A stretch of 64,000 bases of DNA from NCBI GenBank assembly GCA_017410165.1, contig JAFQRH010000006.1, positions 1 through 64,000 on the forward strand. The letters run 5' to 3'. This stretch comes from Alistipes sp. GTDB lineage: Bacteria; Bacteroidota; Bacteroidia; Bacteroidales; Rikenellaceae. Numbering within the stretch: position 1 is the first letter of the stretch; every line of letters begins with the position of its first letter. Positions 8,886 to 16,053 of the stretch are shown one piece after another. A program made the position numbers and the translations under genes. Below the pieces are notes generated by a model. That model had not been told where the DNA came from, did no database searches, and was given only the letters and a program-made list of their open reading frames with translations.

Positions 8886-9374
8886 ATGAAAAAAATCATA
8901 AATCCGTGGCGTGGTGTTGAGGGTTACCACTGTTTTGGTTGTGACCCCGAGCACGAGCACGGTCTGCGAATGGAGTTTTACGAGGATGGCGACGAGATTG
9001 TCAGCCGTTGGCGTCCGACGGGCGAGCATCAGAGTTGGCTCGACACGCTACACGGTGGTGTGCAGGCGGCATTGATGGACGAGTTGTGCGGCTGGGTGAT
9101 ATTCCGCAAGTTTCAGACGGGCGGTGTCACTTCGCGTATGGACATACGCTATCGCAAGCCGGTGGTAATCTCGGAGGGCGACCTCACGTTGCGTGCTTCG
9201 GTGTCGCAGCAGCGCAGAAACGTAATCGACGTTGTGGGGCGCATCTACAACGGCAAGGGCGAACTCTGCACCGAGGCCACCTGCATATACTTCCTCTTTC
9301 CGCCATCGACCGCCAAGGAGCAGACCCACTTCTGCGAGTGTCTGGTCGAGGACGAGGAGGTAGAGTCCTTCTAA
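8886..9374 (+). CDS. PaaI-family hotdog thioesterase
   Basis: A 162-residue single hotdog-fold domain. The motif LHGGVQAALMDELCGW is the PaaI-type active-site segment (HGG, then an acidic residue on the long helix). The later strand TSRMDIRYRKPVVISEGDL is typical of acyl-CoA thioesterases. The N-terminal CFGCDPEHEHGLRM motif is common in the Bacteroidetes branch. The acyl-CoA substrate is unknown. It stands alone between repeat arrays. Confidence 0.87.
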   Translation: MKKIINPWRGVEGYHCFGCDPEHEHGLRMEFYEDGDEIVSRWRPTGEHQSWLDTLHGGVQAALMDELCGWVIFRKFQTGGVTSRMDIRYRKPVVISEGDLTLRASVSQQRRNVIDVVGRIYNGKGELCTEATCIYFLFPPSTAKEQTHFCECLVEDEEVESF

Positions 9375-9395
9375 ACGGACCCCGAAAAGGGGGAG

Positions 9396-9472
9396 GGTGC
9401 TCGGTCATTCAAAAAAAGACGGGTGCTCGGTCACTCGAAAAAAAGACGGGTATTCGGTCACTCGAAAAAGCG
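9396..9472. repeat. 26-bp tandem repeat, three copies
   Basis: Three consecutive near-copies of GTGCTCGGTCACTCG followed by an A run and GACGG, just after the thioesterase stop codon. No coding sense. Confidence 0.8.
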
Positions 9473-9555
9473 GCTGTTTAGCATCCGAAAACCACACACG
9501 GGGCACTCGTTTCAGTCAAAAAAATGGTCAACACGCGACAAAAAAGGCGAAAATG

Positions 9556-9586
9556 CTTGTTTTTGTCGCGATTGTTGCGTATATTT
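9556..9586 (+). promoter_or_regulatory. Promoter of the tyrosine recombinase gene
   Basis: TTG, 20 nt, then TATATTTG, close to the Bacteroidetes consensus. It places transcription start just upstream of the ATG at 9629, which supports that start over the longer upstream ORF. Confidence 0.55.
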
Positions 9587-9628
9587 GTATTGGTGCGGGA
9601 TGTTCCTTTAACCGTTGCGTACTCGTTA

Positions 9629-10525
9629 ATGCTTATGATAGACCGTTTTATCGCATATATCGAGGCAGAACGCCGCTACTCGCCACTCACGGTGCGTAAC
9701 TATCGTCACGACATCGAGAGCTTTGCTGCTTGGTGGTGCGACCATCGTGGGCGCGACTCGTTCGCCCCGTCGGAGGTGGAGGCGGAGGATGTGCGCGAAC
9801 GGATAATGCAGCGCGTGGCGCAGTTGAAGCCCGCATCGGTCAATCGCGAACTATCGTCGCTCAAAAGTTTCTTTCGCTATCTGCGCAGTCGGGGCATCAT
9901 CTCGTCCGACATCTTCTTCCGCATATCAGCATTAAAGACGCCGCATCGTCTGCCGACATTCGTGCCGGAGACGAAGATGGAGTGTGTGCTTGATGCACTG
10001 CGCGAGCAGTCGGAGGGCGATTTCCGCGAGCAGCGTAACGCGCTTATATGCTCGCTGCTGTATGGCTGTGGCATACGTCTTGCCGAGTTGTGCGGCATCC
10101 GCATCGGCGACCTCTCGTCGGATGGCGTGTTGCGTGTGCGGGGCAAGGGCGACAAGGAGCGAATTGTGCCACTGTCGCCGTCGCTCGTGGCTCGCATCGA
10201 GCACTATATTGCGTCGATGAGCAGTCGGGGTTTGGCTACGACGGCCGACTCGCCGCTTATCGTCGGCACGACGGGGCGTCCACTCTCGCGCGTAACGGTT
10301 CAGAGGGTGGTATCCGAGGAGTTGGGTGCGGCGAATGTCAAGGGGCGCAAGAGTCCGCACGTGTTGCGACACACGTTTGCAACGCATCTGCTCAACCGCG
10401 ATGCCGACCTGCGCGAGATTCAGGAGTTGATGGGTCACGCATCGTTGCAGACCACGCAGGGTTACACGCACAACAGCATCGCTCGGCTGAAAAGCGTCTA
10501 TGCCAAGGCGCACCCCCACAGATAA
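9629..10525 (+). CDS. xerC: XerC/XerD-type tyrosine recombinase
   Basis: Site-specific recombinase of about 298 residues, probably one of the two that resolve chromosome dimers at dif. It has an N-terminal SAM-like DNA-binding domain (FIAYIEAERRYSPLTVRNYRHDI) and a catalytic domain with Arg150 (GIRLAEL), Lys in VRGKGDKERIVPL, the His244-x-x-Arg247 pair (HVLRHTFATH), the His of MGHASLQTTQ and nucleophile Tyr279. ATG-CTT-ATG gives two possible starts 6 nt apart. The neighbour hpf/raiA is the usual Bacteroidales partner of the housekeeping xerC gene, which argues against a phage integrase. XerC versus XerD is assigned only from that context. Confidence 0.88.
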   Translation: MLMIDRFIAYIEAERRYSPLTVRNYRHDIESFAAWWCDHRGRDSFAPSEVEAEDVRERIMQRVAQLKPASVNRELSSLKSFFRYLRSRGIISSDIFFRISALKTPHRLPTFVPETKMECVLDALREQSEGDFREQRNALICSLLYGCGIRLAELCGIRIGDLSSDGVLRVRGKGDKERIVPLSPSLVARIEHYIASMSSRGLATTADSPLIVGTTGRPLSRVTVQRVVSEELGAANVKGRKSPHVLRHTFATHLLNRDADLREIQELMGHASLQTTQGYTHNSIARLKSVYAKAHPHR

Positions 10526-10735
10526 TTTTGTGGGCGAGCGAGAGGGGCGAGAGAGCGCAGAGCGAAGAGGGGCAAAGAGGGGCAAAGAGTGAGAAGATAG
10601 GAGAGAGGAACGAGGAGATAGGAGTACGCAAAGTGGCGCGGATGAGCGAGAGGGGCGAGCGAAAAATAGTACGCAAAGTGGTGCGGATGAGCGAAAAGGA
10701 GTACGCAAAGTGTCACGGGCGAGGGAAAAGGAAAA
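10526..10735. repeat. Purine-rich low-complexity repeats
   Basis: Purine-rich DNA (GAGCGAGAGGGGCGAGAGAG and similar) with three copies of AGTACGCAAAGTG, two of them followed by GCGGATGAGCGA, at a spacing of about 45 bp. It separates xerC from hpf. ORFs crossing it have highly biased composition and are not credible. Confidence 0.7.
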
Positions 10736-10802
10736 TGGTGAAAAATTTGCAGGGGCAGACTCGCAATGAGGCGAAACCCCTTAACCATAAAAACATAGAG
10801 TT

Positions 10803-11090
10803 ATGGATATTAAGATTCAATCGTTGAAATTCGATGCGAGCAAGCAGCTCATCGAGTTTGTGGAGAAAAAGATGTCGCGTTTGGAGCGTTTTGCCGAGCG
10901 TCCGACAGGTGTGGATGTCGTTTTGCGACTTGAAAAAGATAGCGAGAAGGGCAATAAGGTGGCCTCGGTAGCGTTGCACGTTCCGGGCGGTGATATAATG
11001 TCGGAACAGCACGCAAAGACCTTCGAGGAGGCGGTGGACTTGGCTTTGGATGCCGTAAAACGTCAAATTGAAAAACGTCGTGACAAGTAA
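10803..11090 (+). CDS. hpf: Ribosome hibernation promoting factor (short HPF/RaiA)
   Basis: A 95-residue short-form HPF, which binds the 30S decoding region and inactivates or dimerises ribosomes in stationary phase. It begins MDIKIQSLKFDASKQLIEFV and has the expected beta-alpha-beta-beta-beta-alpha pattern, ending in the basic helix AVDLALDAVKRQIEKRRDK. It lacks the C-terminal dimerisation domain of long HPF. It lies downstream of xerC and is followed by a strong terminator. Confidence 0.92.
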   Translation: MDIKIQSLKFDASKQLIEFVEKKMSRLERFAERPTGVDVVLRLEKDSEKGNKVASVALHVPGGDIMSEQHAKTFEEAVDLALDAVKRQIEKRRDK

Positions 11091-11136
11091 AATCTGATTT
11101 TTTTCATAATATTTTAATTGTTGTGTGCTCTTTAAC

Positions 11137-11178
11137 GGGGTTGTCGCGCTTCGGGCGTTGACAGCCCCGTCGTTTTTT
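11137..11178 (+). terminator. Terminator after hpf
   Basis: A GGGGTTGTC / GACAGCCCC stem capped by CGCGCTTCGGGCG is followed by six T residues. Confidence 0.85.
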
Positions 11179-11340
11179 AGGGGGGGGGGGGCAGTTTGGT
11201 TTTTTTTGGTGGGGGCGTCCAGTTGCGTTTTTTTCGGAGGGCGGCAAAGGCGGATGTGTTGGTGCGACCACTTGTGGCTCTTTCAGGGCGGGGGGGCAAC
11301 GGAAGTTGGGCGAGTGGCGACGCAATCGGTGCGGTGCGAT

Positions 11341-11371
11341 TTTGAAATGCAAAAGAAAAGTTGTATCTTCG
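11341..11371 (+). promoter_or_regulatory. Promoter of ndk
   Basis: TTTG, 19 nt, then TATCTTCG. The spacing is exact and the -7 box has one mismatch to TAnnTTTG. Confidence 0.65.
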
Positions 11372-11479
11372 CTTGTTGCTTTGTTGCTATTTGGCGCAGC
11401 GGGCAACAACGGGTGGGGCAAATGCGCCCCGAAAACACCCCTGATATGCCCCGAAAAACCTTAAAACAGATATATTGAT

Positions 11480-11899
11480 ATGGGAAATTTGACTTTTACG
11501 ATGATTAAGCCCGACGCCGTGCGCGCAGGCAACCACGCAGCAATCTTGAAACACTTGGTCGATGCCGGTTTCCGCATCGTGGCACTGCGTATGTGGTGTA
11601 TGTCGCGCAACGACGCAAAGCGTTTCTACGCCGTGCATACCGGCAAACCGTTCTTCGATGGGCTGGTCGATTTTATGACCTCGGGTCCGATTATTGCCGC
11701 CGTGCTCGAAAAGGAGAACGCCGTGGCAGAGTTGCGTAAGACGGTCGGTGCGACCAATCCGGAGGCAGCCGACGAGGGTACGGTGCGCCGTCTCTATGGC
11801 TCGTCCGTGCAGCAGAACGCCATCCACGCATCGGATAGCGACGAAAACGCACGCATCGAGTGGGCATTGCACTTCCGCGAGAGCGACATTATGTTGTAA
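11480..11899 (+). CDS. ndk: Nucleoside diphosphate kinase
   Basis: Transfers the gamma phosphate between nucleoside triphosphates and diphosphates to balance NTP pools. The 139 residues start with TFTMIKPDAVRAG and carry the active-site histidine His116 in QNAIHASDSDENA, with the preceding RRLYGSS substrate loop. Length is normal. There is no clear terminator downstream, only a small hairpin (CGGAC/GTCCG) just past the stop codon. Confidence 0.97.
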   Translation: MGNLTFTMIKPDAVRAGNHAAILKHLVDAGFRIVALRMWCMSRNDAKRFYAVHTGKPFFDGLVDFMTSGPIIAAVLEKENAVAELRKTVGATNPEAADEGTVRRLYGSSVQQNAIHASDSDENARIEWALHFRESDIML

Positions 11900-12058
11900 T
11901 CGGACGCGCGTGTGTCCGAAATGGGCGCATTACACAATTTTAACCCAATCGCCGCGTTTGTGGTATGAAGATTGTACTTCAAAACAGCAGCTGCGGTTAA
12001 TACTGCAAGCCGCAGTGAGGTTTCTTCATTTATTTAAGTTTGGGTTAGTAGTTTAGGA

Positions 12059-12127
12059 GGGGCAACCCTCCGGGATAGGCGATAGTCGTGAGACTCTCGC
12101 CTATTTTTTTGCCCCTCCTAAACTACT
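12059..12127. repeat. 69-bp repeat block, copy 1
   Basis: Identical to the block 296 bp downstream. Here it is flanked so that AGTAGTTTAGGAGGGGCAA on the left is the perfect complement of TTGCCCCTCCTAAACTACT on the right. Nested inside is ATAGGCGA / TCGCCTAT followed by seven T, which is terminator-like on the plus strand. Confidence 0.95.
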
Positions 12128-12354
12128 TTCAGCTTGTTGCGCCTCGGGTGACTTGTCTGCGAGTTGTGTCGGTGGTGCATCGCAAGCGATTACGATGCAA
12201 AGAGCCGATACCGCCAAGCAAATAAATTTTCTTGTCAGCATCGACTCTTTTCATCAGACCTTCGGTCTTGCACCACCGCCTCAACTTTTCGGTTACCTCT
12301 CGGCTTCTGCCGCCGTTAGTAGTTTTTATAGGTGCTACGCAGTTGTTGTTTGTT

Positions 12355-12423
12355 GGGGCAACCCTCCGGGATAGGCGATAGTCGTGAGACTCTCGCCTAT
12401 TTTTTTGCCCCTCCTAAACTACT
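12355..12423. repeat. 69-bp repeat block, copy 2
   Basis: An exact second copy. Its left flank differs (CAGTTGTTGTTTGTT instead of AGTAGTTTAGGA), so the outer inverted repeat is lost but the inner ATAGGCGA/TCGCCTAT hairpin with T run remains. Confidence 0.95.
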
Positions 12424-12485
12424 GACACACTATGGCGGCTCGGAAGACTTGTCTGCGTGAAGCAGTGTTGCTTTGCAACTTTTAC

Positions 12486-12537
12486 CAATGGATGGTATTG
12501 TCTTTGAAAACAAGTTTTCAGTCAATATCATCCATTG
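12486..12537. repeat. Long inverted repeat (hairpin)
   Basis: AATGGATGGTATTG and CAATATCATCCATT form a 14-bp stem with one G-U pair. Inside the loop is a second stem, GAAAAC/GTTTTC. There is no T run after it, so it is not a simple terminator. Confidence 0.75.
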
Positions 12538-12662
12538 TCAACAATCTGCGATTGACTGCTCCTACTTGGTCTTCTCTCGCCTGCTGCGTGCGTTAGTAGT
12601 TTTTATAGGTGCATCGCAGTTGTTGTTTATAGGTGCTACGCGGTTATTTTTTGTGGCAAAGA

Positions 12663-12768
12663 ATGGCAACTAATGGCATTCGCTCGTTGCACTCGCTTAA
12701 ATGGCATACAATGGCATACAATGGCAACCAATGGCAACCAATGGCAACCAATGGCACACAATGGCAGA
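12663..12768. repeat. 10-bp ATGGCAACCA array
   Basis: Seven or so units of ATGGCATACA/ATGGCAACCA in direct tandem, preceded by degenerate copies. No coding sense. Confidence 0.85.
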
Positions 12769-12908
12769 AGCGCAAATCGAAGAATCACTTTATTTGATGT
12801 GCCATTCAGCAGTCGTAAGAGTGCGATTGCCATTTAGGGCAGAATGCCCGAATGCCATTATGGTAAAAAGTGCAAAATTCGTTTGTGACCGAATGGGAAC
12901 AACGATTT

Positions 12909-14324
12909 TTACAGTTTGCGGACAAGGTTGCGGACGTAGCGCCAATTGAGGGCGATCCATACGCCGCCACCAACGATTAGGGCGGTCAGCACCGAGAGGT
13001 ACGGGATGGGAATCAACTTCGTACAGCCCCAGCAGATGGCCACCGTCGGCAGCGAAATCAACACATTTTCGGCAACGAGTCGCCACGGCAGGCGCACCAA
13101 CCCTTTACGCGTTATATATACAACATAGGTAGTCGTGACAACAACCTCCGAGCAGAGCAGAACGATTGCCGAGCCGACACTATGCAGGTGTGGCACGACA
13201 GTAAGGTTTATGAGCAAGCTCACAACCGCACCGCAAAGCGAGGCGCGCAGCAGCACCTTATCCTGCTTCATCGGCATAATAATCTGCAAGGTGAGCACCT
13301 GTGCCACGCAGACCGCCAACGCTGCCGGCATAATGATTCGCATCGGCAGAATAGCACCCTCGTAACCCGCGCCCGACAGGCACCCGACAATCTGCGGAGC
13401 CATCACTATACTGCACATAATCAGCGGTATGATAAACTTGACGACGAGCGCAAACGAGTGGTTGATGTAGTCGAAGAACTGCTCCTTGTTGCCGCCCGAG
13501 TAGAGTGCACTCATTCGAGGCATCATCACGTTGGCGAAGGCGGAGAAGAGGCCGAGTATGATGGTATAGAGTTTGAATGCCGTCGTGTAGTATCCCACCT
13601 GTTCGTTGTCGGAGGTCATACCGAGGTACATCACATTGAAGGTCATATACATCGAGGTCATAATGCCATAGATGCCGAGCATCACGTTATCCTTGACGTA
13701 GTGCAGCGAGAAGAGGTCGCGCACGCGGAAGCGGATGCGTTGTGCGGCATAGACGATGTTAATCAGCGCGTTGAGCACCACCACGCCCATCGTCATAATG
13801 AAGTAGAGCCGATAATCCTCCGCCTCTTTGATGAAGAGGAACACACCCACGACGTACAGCAACTTGACCGCCACGCTGCGCAGTGTGATATACCGAAAAT
13901 TCTCGACTCCGGAGAAGAACCACTCGACCAAGAATGCCGTTGCCACAATCTTCGATGCGCCGATGTAGAACAGGTCGGCGTTCTCGTGCAGACGCGGAAT
14001 GGCGGCCACAGCCACGAAGTAGGCGGCGAGTGCGATGGCGGTAAAGAGGAGATTGACACCCAGCACGCGGGCAAAGACCTGCGAGCGACGTTGCTCGTCG
14101 TCCTTCACGGATGCGATTTCGCGCGTTCCGAGGATGTTGATGCCGAGCGTGGCAAACAGCAGGAAGTAGCCCACCGTATTATCCACAAAGCTGACCAAGC
14201 CGATGTTCTCGACACCCAGCATTCGCGACACATACGGGAAGGTCACGAAACTGATAAGGTAGGTCGATAACGTCAGCGCGCTCTTGTAGAGAAAATTTTT
14301 CTTTACCGATGGTTTTTCCATCAC
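12909..14324 (-). CDS. Wzx-like polysaccharide flippase
   Basis: Probable flippase moving lipid-linked saccharide units across the inner membrane (MATE/MVF/MOP superfamily, polysaccharide biosynthesis branch). The 471 residues are hydrophobic throughout, with about 12-14 predicted membrane segments. The typical N-terminal signature KNFLYKSALTLSTYLISFVTFPYVSRMLG is followed by GLVSFVDNTVGYF and LGTREIA. It is not in a polysaccharide locus here: no glycosyltransferases lie nearby, so the transported glycan is unknown. Two Met codons start the protein (MMEKPSV). A promoter candidate lies about 190 nt upstream. Confidence 0.88.
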   Translation of the reverse strand: MMEKPSVKKNFLYKSALTLSTYLISFVTFPYVSRMLGVENIGLVSFVDNTVGYFLLFATLGINILGTREIASVKDDEQRRSQVFARVLGVNLLFTAIALAAYFVAVAAIPRLHENADLFYIGASKIVATAFLVEWFFSGVENFRYITLRSVAVKLLYVVGVFLFIKEAEDYRLYFIMTMGVVVLNALINIVYAAQRIRFRVRDLFSLHYVKDNVMLGIYGIMTSMYMTFNVMYLGMTSDNEQVGYYTTAFKLYTIILGLFSAFANVMMPRMSALYSGGNKEQFFDYINHSFALVVKFIIPLIMCSIVMAPQIVGCLSGAGYEGAILPMRIIMPAALAVCVAQVLTLQIIMPMKQDKVLLRASLCGAVVSLLINLTVVPHLHSVGSAIVLLCSEVVVTTTYVVYITRKGLVRLPWRLVAENVLISLPTVAICWGCTKLIPIPYLSVLTALIVGGGVWIALNWRYVRNLVRKL

Positions 14325-14513
14325 GTCTCCTCCGTCCGTTGCTCTATCTTTTGGGCTATTAAGCCCTCATCATTTGGCACTTCAAACCCCAATATTTGAA
14401 AACTTTAAGCCCCTTTCTCGTTTGGCACTTTTAGCCACTTCGTTTGGTGTTTCAAGCCCCCGAGTTTCTAAAAATATGAAAAATATGGGCGTACGATACG
14501 CTACATATTTTTG

Positions 14514-14544
14514 CAAAGATAGCATATTTTATCGAATATGCGAA
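14514..14544 (-). promoter_or_regulatory. Promoter of the flippase gene
   Basis: On the minus strand TTCG, 19 nt, then TATCTTTG. The -7 box is a perfect TAnnTTTG match; the -33 box has one mismatch. Confidence 0.6.
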
Positions 14545-14594
14545 AAAACGAGGGGTGGCGAGCGTGGAAATTTCCGATTGCCAAGAAAAATCGC

Positions 14595-14602
14595 TACTTT
14601 TG
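14595..14602 (+). promoter_or_regulatory. -7 box of the mnmA promoter
   Basis: TACTTTTG matches TAnnTTTG about 75 nt before the mnmA start. The -33 region is not clear. Confidence 0.5.
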
Positions 14603-14676
14603 CGGTCGAAATAGTTAAAAATCGTCTGTTTTCAAACAAAAACAGCAAACCAAATAACAAACAAAGGGCGCGCGAT

Positions 14677-15852
14677 ATGGCAAAAGTTGTAGTCGGACTG
14701 TCGGGAGGTGTCGATTCGTCGGTGGCAGCGGCTCTGCTCAAAGAGCAGGGGCACGAGGTCATCGGACTATTTATGCGTAACTGGCACGACACGACCGGTA
14801 CGCTCGAAGGCGACTGCCCGTGGCACGACGATCAGGTCTTTGCCGAGTTGGTTGCCAAGCGGCTCGATATCGCATTCCACTACGTCGATTTGTCGGAGGA
14901 GTATCGCCGTCGCGTGGTCGATTATATGTTCGCGGAGTACGAGCAGGGGCGCACGCCGAATCCCGATGTGTTGTGTAACCGCGAGATAAAGTTCGATGTC
15001 TTTCTCAAAGAGGCACTTAAACTCGGTGCCGACTTCGTGGCGACGGGTCACTACTGTCGCAAGAGCGAGCGCACGGAGGGTGGTCGGACAATCTACTCGT
15101 TGCTCGCGGGTGCCGACCCGAATAAGGACCAGAGTTATTTCCTCTGCCAACTCTCACAGGAGCAACTCAAATATGCCCTCTTTCCGATAGGCGACCTGCT
15201 CAAACCGGAGGTGCGACGCATCGCCGAGCAGTACCATTTGGCAACCGCCAAGCGCAAGGACTCGCAGGGTATATGCTTCGTGGGCAAGGTCGATTTGCCG
15301 GTGTTCTTGCAGCAGGCAATCGCGGCTCGCAAGGGCAACATCCACGAGATACTCGCCACCTCGCCAAAGTATGCCAAGCGCGACGAGCCGGCATCGCTTG
15401 CCGAGATGGCGGAGCCGTACCACTACACGGTGCGCGACGGCAAGAAGGTGGGCGAGCATAACGGCGCACACTTCTACACCATCGGCCAGCGCAAGGGGTT
15501 GGGTATCGGAGGTCGCAAGGAGTCGCTGTTTATCATCTCTACCGATGTGAAAACCAATACGATATATGTCGGCGAGGGCGACTCGCATCCGGGGCTCTAC
15601 CGTCGGGCTTTGCGGCTCGAAGAGGAGCATCTGCATTGGGTCAATCCCGACGAGAGGTTGGGCGTGGGCGAGAGCCGTCACTTTGAGGTGCGCATCCGCT
15701 ATCGACAGCCGTTGCAGGGTGCTACGCTGCACGTAACCGAGCAGGGTGTGTTCCTGCAATTCGACGAGCCGCAACGAGCCGTTGCAGCGGGTCAGTTTGC
15801 CGCGTGGTACGATGGCGAGCGCGTCGTGGGGTCGGGTGTAATTGTCGGCTAA
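14677..15852 (+). CDS. mnmA: tRNA 2-thiouridylase MnmA
   Basis: Adds sulfur to U34 of the tRNAs for Lys, Glu and Gln using persulfide from the cysteine desulfurase relay. The 391 residues begin with the PP-loop ATPase motif SGGVDSS (residues 9-15). The two catalytic cysteines are Cys100 (NPDVLCNREIKF) and Cys200 (SQGICFVG). The C-terminal beta-barrel tRNA-binding domain contains FYTIGQRKGLGIGG. I start at MAKVVVGLSGGVDSS; the 101-codon upstream extension covers promoter sequence. The gene appears monocistronic. Confidence 0.97.
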   Translation: MAKVVVGLSGGVDSSVAAALLKEQGHEVIGLFMRNWHDTTGTLEGDCPWHDDQVFAELVAKRLDIAFHYVDLSEEYRRRVVDYMFAEYEQGRTPNPDVLCNREIKFDVFLKEALKLGADFVATGHYCRKSERTEGGRTIYSLLAGADPNKDQSYFLCQLSQEQLKYALFPIGDLLKPEVRRIAEQYHLATAKRKDSQGICFVGKVDLPVFLQQAIAARKGNIHEILATSPKYAKRDEPASLAEMAEPYHYTVRDGKKVGEHNGAHFYTIGQRKGLGIGGRKESLFIISTDVKTNTIYVGEGDSHPGLYRRALRLEEEHLHWVNPDERLGVGESRHFEVRIRYRQPLQGATLHVTEQGVFLQFDEPQRAVAAGQFAAWYDGERVVGSGVIVG

Positions 15853-15965
15853 CGGCAGTCGCAAATTCCCTGTAAAAAAGCGGCAATATTCAGCAATAAA
15901 ATTGTAAAAACGGGTGTATCGGCACATTTTATGTTCCGAAACGCTTTTATTTACAATTTTTTTCT

Positions 15966-15973
15966 TATTTTTG
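15966..15973 (+). promoter_or_regulatory. -7 box upstream of ppdK
   Basis: TATTTTTG matches TAnnTTTG about 80 nt before the start codon in an AT-rich leader. A good -33 box is not seen. Confidence 0.45.
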
Positions 15974-16053
15974 TTGTTCGTAACATACCGTAAGTGTGTA
16001 AAGCAAAGAAAACAATATTAAAATAAATTTTAATAAACAAAAAACAAAAGATT

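Larger units (their letters stand above)
11091..11479. other. Gap between hpf and ndk
   Basis: It contains the hpf terminator, then a run of 12 G at 11180-11191 within G-rich low-complexity DNA, and then the ndk promoter with a leader of about 100 nt. I see no gene here. Confidence 0.7.
11900..12908. other. Gene-free kilobase of structured repeats
   Basis: No believable gene lies between the convergent ndk and flippase genes. Instead there are two related segments of about 270-300 bp, each opening with GTTAGTAGTTT, carrying an identical 69-bp block, then a variable segment rich in inverted repeats. A partial third segment opens at 12590 and runs into a 10-bp ATGGC array. In the first variable segment GGTGGTGCA near 12170 is complementary to TGCACCACC near 12275, with smaller hairpins (GCATCG/CGATGC, AGACC/GGTCT) in between. 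The second holds a 14-bp hairpin. The pattern suggests structured RNA or folded-DNA elements, but neither is proven. Confidence 0.6.
14325..14676. other. Divergent promoter region between flippase and mnmA
   Basis: Three imperfect copies of CGTTTGGCACTTCAAGCCCC-like sequence (14370-14460) lie in the flippase leader, followed by an AT-rich stretch with promoters in both directions. No gene is seen. An in-frame extension of mnmA runs through part of it but is not family sequence. Confidence 0.6.

Noticed and set aside
9629-10525. Phage or island integrase
   Set aside because: Length, motifs and the adjacent hpf gene fit the housekeeping XerC; no att repeats or phage genes are nearby.
12045-12620. 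Retron or integron cassette array
   Set aside because: Folded units with conserved ends suggested these, but there is no reverse transcriptase or integron integrase, and the ends do not match attC core sites.
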